This document shows positions 1 through 6,613 of a stretch of DNA of 9,033 nt, piece by piece. A model generated the notes under the pieces. The model made no database searches. It was not told the DNA's origin and saw only the letters and a program-made list of their open reading frames with translations. How positions within the stretch are numbered: position 1 is the stretch's first letter; every line of letters begins with the position of its first letter. Source of the stretch: Firm-04 sp946413695 (GTDB lineage Bacteria; Bacillota; Clostridia; Oscillospirales; Ruminococcaceae); the NCBI GenBank assembly GCA_946413695.1, contig CAMKLV010000106.1, forward strand, positions 1 through 9,033. Reading direction: 5' to 3'. The translations under genes were made by a program, and so were the position numbers.

Positions 1-998
1 GGAGCGTGACAGTCTCCAGTGCGTAGCACTCGCTGAATCCGTATCTGCCGATAGATGTCACGTTTTCCGGAATGTCAATTTCTTTCAGCGCAAAGCAATA
101 TTGGAACGCATATTGGCCGATTGTCTTGACAGACTTCGGGATTGTCAGCGCACTCAGCTTTTCGCACCGATAAAAAGCATAACTGCCGATGCTCGTCACA
201 GTCTCCGGAATATTCACTGCAGTCAGATTGCTGTATGAAAAAAGACCGGACGGGATTGTTTTGATTCCCTCAGCAAATGTGATATCCGTCGGCGCAGTGC
301 CGGAAAACGGACGGTCACAATCGGTCAGCGTTGCAGGAATGTAGATTTTCTGAATCTTTGTTGCACCGAACGCATTTTGCCCGAGCGCCTGCAAGCCCTC
401 ACGGAGCGTGACAGTCTCCAGTGCGTAGCACTCGCTGAATCCGTATCTGCCGATAGATGTCACGTTTTCCGGAATGTCAATTTCTTTCAGCGCAAAGCAA
501 TATTGGAACGCATATTGGCCGATTGTCTTGACAGACTTCGGGATTGTCAGCGCACTCAGCTTTTCGCACCGATAAAAAGCAGAGCTGCCGATGCTCGTCA
601 CAGTCTCCGGAATTTTCACTGTAGTCAGATTGCTGTAAGAAAATAGACCGGACGGGATTGTTTTGATTTCCTCAGCAAATGTGATATCCGTCAGCGCAGT
701 GCCGGAGAACGGACGGTCACAATCGGTCAGTGTTGCAGGAATGTAGATTTTCTGAATCTTTGTTGCACCGAATGCATTTTGCCCGAGCGCCTGCAAGCCC
801 TCATGGAGCGTGACAGTCTCCAGTGCGTAGCACTCGCTGAATCCGTATCTGCCGATAGATGTCACACTTTCCGGAATGTCAATTTCTTTCAGCGCAAAGC
901 AATACTGGAACGCATATTCGCCGATTGTCTTGACAGACTTCGGAATTGTCAGCGCACTCAGCTTTTCGCACCGATAAAAAGCAGAACTGCCGATGCTG
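1..998 (-). repeat. 402-bp tandem coding repeat, three copies visible (two full, one partial)
   Basis: Units lie at 1-402, 403-804 and 805-998, and the same 20-base start GGAGCGTGACAGTCTCCAGT recurs exactly every 402 bp. I count about 12 differences between the first two units, which are identical over the stretch 1-179 against 403-581. The third matches to position 998 with about six differences and then diverges. Each unit codes for 134 residues, equal to six LRRs of 23, 23, 23, 22, 21 and 22 residues, so gain or loss of a unit keeps the reading frame. Further copies may lie beyond the left edge. Confidence 0.92.
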
Positions 999-1594
999 GT
1001 GACACTGTCGGGAATCTCAACGGATTTGATACTCTGATTCTTACTGAACGCTTCGGAAGCGATTGACGTCACGGGCAGTCCCTGATAGGTCGCAGGAATC
1101 ACGAGTGTTTCCGCTTTGCCGGAATAGGATTTGAGCGCTGCGGTTTTGCCGTCCGTTGTGAACTCGAAGCCGTCGCCGGCTGCAGCGGGATCGGTAGTTG
1201 CAGCGGGTGCTGCCGTTGTGACGGCGGGTTTCGCGGTTGTCACAGTCTTCGCTGTGGTCACGGGTTTTGCAGTTGTCGCAGGTTTCGCTGTGGTCACAGT
1301 TTTTGCTGTTGTGACGGGCTTTGCAGTTGTCACGGCTGCCGTTGTGACAGGTTTTAACGTTGTTGTAACGGGTTTCGCAGTTGTCACGGGTGCGGTTGTC
1401 TCCGCCTGCAGGGTGACAGCGGAATCCGCTGCAGTTTCTGCGGGCAGCTCTGTTTCAGCAGCCAGACCGGTCAGCGGTTTCTGCAGAAGCCCCTGATACG
1501 GCATGACTGCACCGGAAAGCAGCATCAGCGAGCCCATCAGGCCGCCGCCGAGCCGTTTGCCGGTGTTGCGGATAGAATGCCAGTTTGCTTGCAT
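1..1594 (-). CDS. Secreted BspA-type leucine-rich repeat (LRR_5) protein, N-terminal 531 codons
   Basis: This frame is open from an ATG at 1594 to the left edge, so the C-terminus is missing. The start at 1594 lies 6 nt after AGGAGG; another in-frame ATG at 1600 abuts the AGGAGG and is less likely. Residues 1-46 look like a signal peptide: basic start (R9, K13, R14), hydrophobic core GGGLMGSLMLLSGAVM, and a likely cut near LAA (44-46). Residues 66-134 form a low-complexity linker of VTTAKP-like units, a probable stalk. Residues 143-170 (FEFTTDGKTAALKSYSG, ETLVIPATYQG) are a typical BspA-domain lead-in. From about residue 172 the protein is LRR_5 repeats of 21-23 residues with the pattern IGxxAFxxCxxLxxIxIPxSVxx. 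Such proteins are known as cell-surface adhesion or interaction proteins in gut bacteria; the ligand here cannot be told. The anchor or dockerin, if any, lies outside the window. It is transcribed from its own promoter upstream. Confidence 0.9.
   Translation of the reverse strand, partial: MQANWHSIRNTGKRLGGGLMGSLMLLSGAVMPYQGLLQKPLTGLAAETELPAETAADSAVTLQAETTAPVTTAKPVTTTLKPVTTAAVTTAKPVTTAKTVTTAKPATTAKPVTTAKTVTTAKPAVTTAAPAATTDPAAAGDGFEFTTDGKTAALKSYSGKAETLVIPATYQGLPVTSIASEAFSKNQSIKSVEIPDSVTSIGSSAFYRCEKLSALTIPKSVKTIGEYAFQYCFALKEIDIPESVTSIGRYGFSECYALETVTLHEGLQALGQNAFGATKIQKIYIPATLTDCDRPFSGTALTDITFAEEIKTIPSGLFSYSNLTTVKIPETVTSIGSSAFYRCEKLSALTIPKSVKTIGQYAFQYCFALKEIDIPENVTSIGRYGFSECYALETVTLREGLQALGQNAFGATKIQKIYIPATLTDCDRPFSGTAPTDITFAEGIKTIPSGLFSYSNLTAVNIPETVTSIGSYAFYRCEKLSALTIPKSVKTIGQYAFQYCFALKEIDIPENVTSIGRYGFSECYALETVTL
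1193..1399 (-). repeat. Short imperfect repeats coding the VTTAKP linker
   Basis: The stretch codes for residues 66-134 of the LRR protein, where VTTAKP, VTTAKT and ATTAKP units of six residues (18 nt) recur with some variation. It is a Thr-rich stalk of the sort found between signal peptide and folded domains in Ruminococcus surface proteins. Such an array can change length by slippage. Confidence 0.8.
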
Positions 1595-1634
1595 GTTCAT
1601 CCTCCTTCAATGATGTTGATAAAAATGTCTGAGT

Positions 1635-1663
1635 GATATCTGCAGTTTGCACATGCAAATATC
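1635..1663. promoter_or_regulatory. Nested palindrome at the LRR transcription start, possible operator
   Basis: TTTGCA (1646-1651) and TGCAAA (1654-1659) form a perfect inverted repeat with a 2-nt centre. An outer pair, GATAT (1635-1639) and ATATC (1659-1663), surrounds it. It starts just downstream of the predicted transcription start of the LRR gene, a usual place for a repressor site. The regulator is not known. Confidence 0.45.
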
Positions 1664-1670
1664 AGTTTAT

Positions 1671-1699
1671 ATTATAACATATTCCTTTGAAAATCGCAA
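1671..1699 (-). promoter_or_regulatory. Promoter of the LRR gene
   Basis: On the minus strand a perfect TATAAT (1671-1676) is preceded by TGT (extended -10) and, after a 17-nt spacer, by TTGCGA (1694-1699, four of six matches to TTGACA). Transcription would start near 1664, giving a leader of about 70 nt. The promoter lies downstream of the ABC operon terminator, so the LRR gene should be transcribed on its own. Confidence 0.7.
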
Positions 1700-3507
1700 T
1701 GGCAATATTGTATAAAACAAAGGGACTTCTCAGCTCTGTTTCTTCTGAGAAGCCCCTTATATACATTTATGCGTTTATTATTTATGAGAGCACACCTGCG
1801 GCTCCGAGCAGCCAGATCGCTGCCCGTGCCGCCGCGTGCAAAGATCACCGGCGTGATCATGACAAACAGCTTTGTGCGCGGATCAAGGACAAGAATCTGA
1901 TCGGCATTGCGGACGGTTTTCAGTCTGTGCGCGATCATGATGATCGTTTTCTCTTTTGTCAGTGCTTCGATCGCGTGCATGAGATCGGCTTCGTTTTCGG
2001 GATCGACATTTGCAGTTGCCTCATCCAGCACGATGACCGGTGCATCCTTCATGATTGCGCGGGCGATAGAAATACGCTGCTTTTCACCGCCGGAAAGCGA
2101 TGCGCCGCCCTCGCCGATCACAGTATCATAGCCCTCCGGCAGCTGCATGATGAAATCGTGGCAGCATGCCTTTTTCGCCGCCTCGATGACCTTTTCCATC
2201 GGCGCCTCCGGCTGCCCGAACCGGATATTGTTCGCAATCGTATCCGCAAAGAGATAGACGCGCTGGAACACAAAGCTGTAGTTTTTCATCAGGGCGTCCA
2301 TGCTGTATTCGCGGACATCGACACCGTCCAGCGTCACACGGCCTGCATCGACATCCCAGAAGCGCGAGAGCAGTGAGGTCAGCGTGGTCTTTCCGCCGCC
2401 GGAAGGTCCGACAATTGCCGTTGTGGTGTGCTCGGGGACCGTCAGTGAAATGCCGTCAATGATCTTCCGTTTTTCATAGGCAAAGCTGATATTTTCTGCT
2501 TCGATGCGGCAGTGCTCCGGTTTGATATCCTTGCCGGTGATGTCCATCTGCGGGGTGCTGAGAATCTCCTGCGCCTGCCGGACACTGACATCAACCGTGC
2601 GCAGCAGCGCGGAGTATTTGCCCGCCGTATCAAGCTGCGCATAGATCAGATACGAGCTGATGATCATGAGGATTGCGGTGAGCAGATCCATGCTGCCGCC
2701 GATGAACATCAGGACAGAGGCGAGCGCAATGACCGTGCCGACCGCCTTGAGCCAGAAGCTCTGCAGTGTCATATACGGAATCAGCTTGAGCTCCATTGCG
2801 GAGTTTGCATGCTCGTTCTCGTCAATCGCGGTGTTGAGATCGCGGCTGCGTTCACCGGTCAGGCGGAATGTCCGCACCTCGAAAATGCCCTGAATATACT
2901 CTATGACCTTTGCAACCAGTGCCGAATCCTTTTCGATCTTCTGCTTTGCCATGCCCGCCGAAGCCTTCATCATGCCGCTGTTGATCATGAAGAACACGGC
3001 AAGTCCTGCGCAGAGAATCAGACCGATCCGCCAGTCAAAGAACAGAATCATCACAGTGATCACCGCTGTTGTCAGCAGACCCGAGCAGACAAGCATGACA
3101 ACGCGCGTTGCAACATTCTCCAGATTCTGCATCGTGTTTGTGGTCACGGACATAATCCGTCCGAGACTGTTTTCATTGTAGTAGCCCATCGGCAGATAGC
3201 GCAGATGCTCAGCAAGCTGCATCCGCTTGTTTGCGCATGTGCTGTAGCCGCCCTCGGTCTGCAGCATGGTTGCCTTGGATTTGAATGCACCTGCGCAGAT
3301 CACGCTGACCAGCATAATGATAAGACAGGTCAGGCAGGTTTGACCGGTGACACTGCCTTCCAGCAGCGCTTTGACCATGCACGCAATCGCGGGGATTTTG
3401 AGCGCTTCAAACATCGCCTGCAGCAGACTGAGAACAATCGAAGCATAAAAGCGCTTTCTGTCCTTTTCATCGCAGAAATCAAAGAAGTTTCGCAGAATCT
3501 TAAACAT
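1672..3507 (-). CDS. ABC transporter ATP-binding/permease half-transporter with abnormal C-terminus
   Basis: This is the second half of a heterodimeric exporter-fold ABC transporter: a six-helix membrane domain (about residues 15-320) followed by an ATPase domain. Walker A GPSGGGKTT has K373, the Q-loop reads FVFQRVYLF, the signature LSGGEKQR has S472, Walker B VIVLDEAT has catalytic E496, and the H-loop IAHR has H527. The ATG at 3507 lies within the last codons of the preceding ABC gene (8-nt overlap), so the pair is translationally coupled; an upstream extension to 3585 would only read through that gene out of frame. The normal ATPase tail (GxIxExGTHxEL...) is missing: after LD542 the frame continues with PRTKLFVMI and about 60 unrelated residues through a terminator to a stop at 1672. 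The partner protein keeps 52 residues after its H-loop; this one keeps 15. All catalytic motifs remain, but folding of the ATPase domain may suffer. Confidence 0.87.
   Translation of the reverse strand: MFKILRNFFDFCDEKDRKRFYASIVLSLLQAMFEALKIPAIACMVKALLEGSVTGQTCLTCLIIMLVSVICAGAFKSKATMLQTEGGYSTCANKRMQLAEHLRYLPMGYYNENSLGRIMSVTTNTMQNLENVATRVVMLVCSGLLTTAVITVMILFFDWRIGLILCAGLAVFFMINSGMMKASAGMAKQKIEKDSALVAKVIEYIQGIFEVRTFRLTGERSRDLNTAIDENEHANSAMELKLIPYMTLQSFWLKAVGTVIALASVLMFIGGSMDLLTAILMIISSYLIYAQLDTAGKYSALLRTVDVSVRQAQEILSTPQMDITGKDIKPEHCRIEAENISFAYEKRKIIDGISLTVPEHTTTAIVGPSGGGKTTLTSLLSRFWDVDAGRVTLDGVDVREYSMDALMKNYSFVFQRVYLFADTIANNIRFGQPEAPMEKVIEAAKKACCHDFIMQLPEGYDTVIGEGGASLSGGEKQRISIARAIMKDAPVIVLDEATANVDPENEADLMHAIEALTKEKTIIMIAHRLKTVRNADQILVLDPRTKLFVMITPVIFARGGTGSDLAARSRRCALINNKRINVYKGLLRRNRAEKSLCFIQYCHCDFQRNML
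1713..1758 (-). terminator. Rho-independent terminator of the S/AraC/ABC operon
   Basis: Arms 1745-1758 and 1720-1733 form a 14-bp stem with one G-U pair and an 11-nt loop. On the minus strand the stem is followed by TTGTTTTATA. It lies about 25 nt beyond the stop of the EcfT-like remnant but inside the second ABC reading frame, which runs on to 1672. This suggests that the original operon end was here and that the last residues of the ABC frame are fortuitous. Confidence 0.85.
1782..1887 (-). pseudogene. Possible EcfT/CbiQ-type permease remnant fused to the ABC gene
   Basis: Directly after the ABC sequence QILV, the frame reads LDPRTKLFVMITPVIFA. LDPRTKL is the usual N-terminal signature of ECF transporter transmembrane proteins (EcfT/CbiQ), which are often encoded with TIGR02185 S components and AraC/ABC pairs. 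Past 1840 the ABC frame becomes Arg/Gly-rich and unlike a protein. Removing one base near 1838-1842 would give AAARAAIWLLGAAGVLS and then a TAA at 1782-1784, a more hydrophobic, membrane-like reading. I read this as a short, frameshifted stump left by a deletion that removed the rest of an ECF gene. The DPRTKL match is short, so chance cannot be ruled out. Confidence 0.45.
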
Positions 3508-5251
3508 CGTCCTCACCGTCCTTTGCAGAGATATGTGCCGCCCACATGGCGCTGTAAAGACCGCCCCTGCCGAGCAGTTCCGCATGCGTGCCCTGTTCTT
3601 CGATCACGCCGTCCCGAATGACATACAGTCTGTCCGCGTTCGCGACTGTGGAAAGTCTGTGCGCTATTACGATCAGCGTTTTGCCCTCGACCAGCTTCGC
3701 GACACTGCGCTGAATGATCGCTTCGTTTTCTGGGTCTGTGTATGCAGTTGCCTCATCGAGAATGATGATATCCGCATTTTTCAGCATTGCGCGCGCGATT
3801 GCAATGCGCTGCCGTTCGCCGCCGGAAAGATGTCCGCCGGAGGAGCCAACCACTGTATCATAGCCGTTTTCCAGTCCCATGATGAAATCGTGGCAGCCGC
3901 ATTTTTTCGCTGCGTCCTCAATTTCTGCATCGGTCGCGGACGGATTGCCGAGCCGGATATTCTCGCGCACGGAGAGATCAAACAGATAGTTATCCTGCGA
4001 GACATATGCGATGCGGCTGTTGTAATCATCGAGCGGGATTTCTCTGATATCAACGCCGCCGAACGAGATGCTGCCGCTGTCGATATCCCAGAGCGATGCG
4101 ATCAGTCTTGCGATCGTGGATTTGCCGCTGCCGGAGGGTCCGACAAGCGCGACGAATTCTCCCTGATGAATCGTCATGGAAATGCCGTGCAGAATCTCCT
4201 GCTCGGCATAGCGGAACCGGACGTCATTCAGCACAATATCACCGCCGCTGAGTTTCTTTGTCAGCTTTGCAGGGCGCTCCATTTCGGGCGCATCCATGAT
4301 ATTGCGCACCTCTATCACAATGGTATCCATCTGCGCAATATCATCCGAATAGGACATGACACCGAGCAGCGGCTCAATCAGCCCGACCGTCAGGATGATG
4401 ACCGTGATAAAATCCGCGGTGCTGATCGTTCCGTGCATCGCCATGATGCCGCCGATCGGCAGGACGGAGAGCATCGTTGCCGGCATGATGCACATCGCAA
4501 ATGTCATGTAGACATTGCATTTTCGCATCCAGTCAACAAAGCTTGCGGCGCTCTCTTTTGCAGCAGCAGCGAACTTTTCATAGCTGGACTGCGCCTTGCC
4601 GAACACCTTGATAACCTCAATGCCGTTGATATACTCCGTGGTGACGGCGTTGAGCGCTTTCGTCGCGCGGACGGTTCTGCCGTAGTTCTCCTCATAGCCG
4701 AACATCATCAGCGCATAGCAGATAATACCGAGCGGAACCGTGATCAATGCCGCAAGCCCGAGCTTCCAGTTGATGACAAACGCATAGATCAGAATGATGA
4801 CCGGTGCGCCGATGCCCGTTGTAAACTCGGGCAGGATGTGTGCAAGTGTTGTCTCGATGCTGTCAATGCGCTCGACGATTGTGCTTTTCAGCGCACCCGA
4901 AGGCTGACTGATCACATTGCCGAGCGGCATCTTCGCAAGCTTATCCAGCGCCTTTTTGCGGATCACGGCAAGCGTGTGGAAGGTCGCGAGATGTGAATTT
5001 GCCGTGGAAAGTGCATGGAACAGCGCGTGTCCCAGCCAGAGCACCAGAATGATGCCGAAGTTCACAAGATACGCATGTTTTTCCGTGCTGCCCGCGAGCA
5101 GATCCTTGACAACCCGCGCAATGAAATAATACGGCACAATGCCGCAGACCGTGCTCAGCGCCGCAAGCAATACGCTCGCGATAAATTTTCCCTTTCGCTC
5201 CCCCGACTGCCCGAGCAGCCAGCGGAACGAGCCGTTTTGATCTTTTCCCAT
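3500..5251 (-). CDS. ABC transporter ATP-binding/permease half-transporter, complete
   Basis: A 583-residue exporter-fold ABC protein: membrane domain with several hydrophobic helices at about residues 20-310, then an ATPase domain. Walker A GPSGSGKST has K377, the Q-loop is YVSQDNYLF, the signature LSGGERQR has S476, Walker B IIILDEAT has E500, the D-loop is AYTDPENE, the H-loop is IAHR with H531, and the tail GVIEEQGTHAELL is normal. A good AGGAGG sits 7 nt before the ATG, and the ATG overlaps the AraC stop by one base (TGATG). With the next gene it should form a heterodimer. Paired ABC proteins beside an AraC regulator resemble YbtP/YbtQ-type siderophore transporters and the ABC pairs next to TIGR02185 ECF proteins in Firmicutes. 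Fold and ATPase role are certain from motifs; substrate and direction of transport are not shown by the sequence. Confidence 0.95.
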   Translation of the reverse strand: MGKDQNGSFRWLLGQSGERKGKFIASVLLAALSTVCGIVPYYFIARVVKDLLAGSTEKHAYLVNFGIILVLWLGHALFHALSTANSHLATFHTLAVIRKKALDKLAKMPLGNVISQPSGALKSTIVERIDSIETTLAHILPEFTTGIGAPVIILIYAFVINWKLGLAALITVPLGIICYALMMFGYEENYGRTVRATKALNAVTTEYINGIEVIKVFGKAQSSYEKFAAAAKESAASFVDWMRKCNVYMTFAMCIMPATMLSVLPIGGIMAMHGTISTADFITVIILTVGLIEPLLGVMSYSDDIAQMDTIVIEVRNIMDAPEMERPAKLTKKLSGGDIVLNDVRFRYAEQEILHGISMTIHQGEFVALVGPSGSGKSTIARLIASLWDIDSGSISFGGVDIREIPLDDYNSRIAYVSQDNYLFDLSVRENIRLGNPSATDAEIEDAAKKCGCHDFIMGLENGYDTVVGSSGGHLSGGERQRIAIARAMLKNADIIILDEATAYTDPENEAIIQRSVAKLVEGKTLIVIAHRLSTVANADRLYVIRDGVIEEQGTHAELLGRGGLYSAMWAAHISAKDGEDDV

Positions 5252-6225
5252 CAGAAATCCTCCTGCCTTTTCCTGTATTGCTGCGGCGTCACGCCCATGA
5301 TATCACGGAACGCCGCCGAAAACTTGGATGCATTGTCATATCCGAGCCGCTGTGCAATGTCCGCAACCGAGATGTCCTCCGAGATCAGCATCGCAGCAGC
5401 CGCTTTCATTTTGTAGCCCTTGATATACTGATAGACCGGTGCGCCGTAAACCGCCTTGAACACCTTGCGCAGCGTCGCGGGCGGCATGCCGGAAAGCGCC
5501 GAAAGCTCCTCGACTGTGTAGGAGCGGTCCAGCCGTTCTGTGATGAGCGCATGCATCTCCTTGATTTTCTCGGTTTGCGTGCGCGGGAAATACGGGCGGC
5601 GCTCCGTGCAGTCAGCCGGATCAATCGTCCGCAGCAGAATCAGCAGCTCCGCAATCTTGACCTTGAAATAATCGGGGCGGATGCTTTTCGGCGCATGGTA
5701 AAGCTGCGCAAACACCGGATTCAGCAGCTCATTTGTCCGCAGCAGAAATTCGCGGTTATCCGGACAGAAGCGCCGCGCAATCTCATCGAGATCGGCATGC
5801 AGGAACGGCATTTCACGGTTCAGCGTCTCCTGCGCCTTCTCCTGCATAAACCCGATTGAGATGCCGTGATAATGCGAAAGCGGCATCTCAACTTTGCCCT
5901 CGTGGTGCACGCACCGGTCGATCCGCAGATCGCCCGCTTCCATGTAGTATCTGCCGCCGAATACGTTTTCGTGCTCGATGCGTCCATCGCGGCAGTGATC
6001 AATACAGAGCACCGTCTCCGCGTTCTGATATTTTGATACGCATGCCCGCAGATGAAAATCGTTGTACATCAGATAGATGCCCTCAAACACGCGGTACATC
6101 GTCATGAATCCCTCGCCGGTTTCATCATCGAGCCGAAGCACCCTGCATTCGCCTTCCGCTGCGATCTCATGGACATTCGAGCCGAAGCCCGCCTGATCGA
6201 GTGTGTCAAACAGATCCCTGTTCAT
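5251..6225 (-). CDS. AraC-family transcriptional regulator
   Basis: A 324-residue protein. Residues 1 to about 200 are an N-terminal sensing domain rich in His, Cys and Asp (CIDHCRDGRIEHE, GDLRIDRCVHHEG, SHYHGISIGF). Residues about 216-324 are the double helix-turn-helix of the AraC family: YTVEELSALSGMPPATLRKVF is the first, ISVADIAQRLGYDNASKFSAAF the second, followed by GVTPQQYRK. The ATG overlaps the stop of the small upstream membrane gene as ATGA, and the stop overlaps the first ABC start, so it is the second gene of the operon. It probably activates its own operon in response to the transported compound, as YbtA does for yersiniabactin; this is inference. The Cys/His-rich sensing domain could bind a metal or metal complex, but no canonical metal motif is seen. 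Confidence 0.93.
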   Translation of the reverse strand: MNRDLFDTLDQAGFGSNVHEIAAEGECRVLRLDDETGEGFMTMYRVFEGIYLMYNDFHLRACVSKYQNAETVLCIDHCRDGRIEHENVFGGRYYMEAGDLRIDRCVHHEGKVEMPLSHYHGISIGFMQEKAQETLNREMPFLHADLDEIARRFCPDNREFLLRTNELLNPVFAQLYHAPKSIRPDYFKVKIAELLILLRTIDPADCTERRPYFPRTQTEKIKEMHALITERLDRSYTVEELSALSGMPPATLRKVFKAVYGAPVYQYIKGYKMKAAAAMLISEDISVADIAQRLGYDNASKFSAAFRDIMGVTPQQYRKRQEDF

Positions 6226-6410
6226 GCGATGCCGGCCTTTTCAAAGTACTTCTTCATCAGCTTTCTGCCAAGCAGTCCGCCGAGGATCGGGACAAGCACA
6301 CAGAGCAGCGGCAGAAAAACCGGAATAAATCCGAGCACTGCCGCAATAAACACAATCACAAAATAGATCGTCGAAAATATGCCGATATGGATCAGATCCT
6401 TGCCTTTCAT
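6222..6410 (-). CDS. Small membrane protein, likely internally deleted TIGR02185 (Trep_Strep) ECF S component
   Basis: A 62-residue protein starting at the ATG at 6410, 5 nt after GGAGG; a GTG at 6416 overlaps the ribosome binding site and is less likely. The N-terminal part (MKGKDLIHIGIFSTIYFVIV to about residue 45) matches, as I recall the family, the start of TIGR02185 ECF substrate-binding proteins, which are about 190 residues long. The last 17 residues (LLGRKLMKKYFEKAGIA) match the end of the same family. The two join at a Gly-Gly (44-45), as if about 130 internal residues had been lost in frame. Two hydrophobic segments (about 7-27 and 29-49) remain. It is the first gene of the operon and overlaps AraC by ATGA. 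It may be a non-functional relic kept for translational coupling, or a genuine small membrane protein. Family memory, not a search, supports the deletion reading. Confidence 0.7.
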   Translation of the reverse strand: MKGKDLIHIGIFSTIYFVIVFIAAVLGFIPVFLPLLCVLVPILGGLLGRKLMKKYFEKAGIA

Positions 6411-6423
6411 AAACACCTCCGTT

Positions 6424-6473
6424 GGTTAATTGTTGCTAACCCGCTATCAAAAATGACAGCCTTTCCGCAAGGC
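6424..6473. promoter_or_regulatory. Three inverted repeats in the operon leader
   Basis: Three inverted repeats lie in the short leader between promoter and first start: GCCTT/AAGGC (6459-6463 and 6469-6473), GCTATCA/TGACAGC (6443-6449 and 6454-6460, one G-U pair) and GGTTA/TAACC (6424-6428 and 6437-6441). The first two overlap by two bases and could be alternative hairpins. The third lies close to the ribosome binding site and may be a protein site or block translation. No known riboswitch is recognised. Confidence 0.4.
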
Positions 6474-6480
6474 CATGGAT

Positions 6481-6509
6481 ATTATAGCACAGGAAAATCC
6501 GGTTTTCCA
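6481..6509 (-). promoter_or_regulatory. Promoter of the S/AraC/ABC/ABC operon, overlapped by a palindrome
   Basis: On the minus strand a perfect TATAAT (6481-6486), with TGC as an extended -10, is separated by 17 nt from TGGAAA (6504-6509, four of six matches). The perfect inverted repeat GGAAAA-N5-TTTTCC at 6492-6508 covers the spacer and part of the -35, where a bound regulator would control polymerase access. The start would be near 6474, giving a leader of about 65 nt. Confidence 0.68.
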
Positions 6510-6560
6510 CTCCGTTCTGTTCCGGATGCTCCGTTTTGTGCACGAGTTGCAGGCGCAAGG

Positions 6561-6592
6561 AAAAGCTCTGATTCGCACTGAGTCAGAGCTTT
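6561..6592 (-). terminator. Rho-independent terminator of the GNAT gene
   Basis: A perfect 10-bp stem, AAAGCTCTGA (6562-6571) with TCAGAGCTTT (6583-6592), has an 11-nt loop and begins about 20 nt after the GNAT stop codon. On the minus strand it ends in TTTT. The T-tract is short, but position and stem fit well. Confidence 0.8.
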
Positions 6593-6613
6593 GATTTGGC
6601 CGAAAGCCGCACA

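Noticed and set aside
1..1010. CRISPR-like or mobile-element repeat array
   Set aside because: The repeats are long, contiguous and in frame with an LRR protein; there are no spacers.
377..1066. Two plus-strand open frames of about 90 codons (377-646 and 779-1066) with nearly the same protein
   Set aside because: They are exactly 402 bp apart and are antisense shadows of the tandem LRR repeat; they have no ribosome binding site.
1131..1496. Plus-strand frame coding repeated FAVVTG units
   Set aside because: It is the complement of the VTTAKP linker on the minus strand, which sits in a long frame with signal peptide, ribosome binding site and promoter.
3508..3585. Upstream extension of the second ABC protein by 26 residues
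   Set aside because: It would read out of frame through the end of the first ABC gene; MFKILRNFF at 3507 is the normal start of the family and fits coupled translation.
2512..4996. Long plus-strand open frames opposite the ABC genes
   Set aside because: They mirror the codon structure of the two clear ABC transporter genes, are Cys/His/Arg-rich and have no recognisable domain.
6414..6416. GTG start for the small membrane protein
   Set aside because: It overlaps the GGAGG ribosome binding site; the ATG at 6410 has proper spacing and gives the family-like MKGKDL start.
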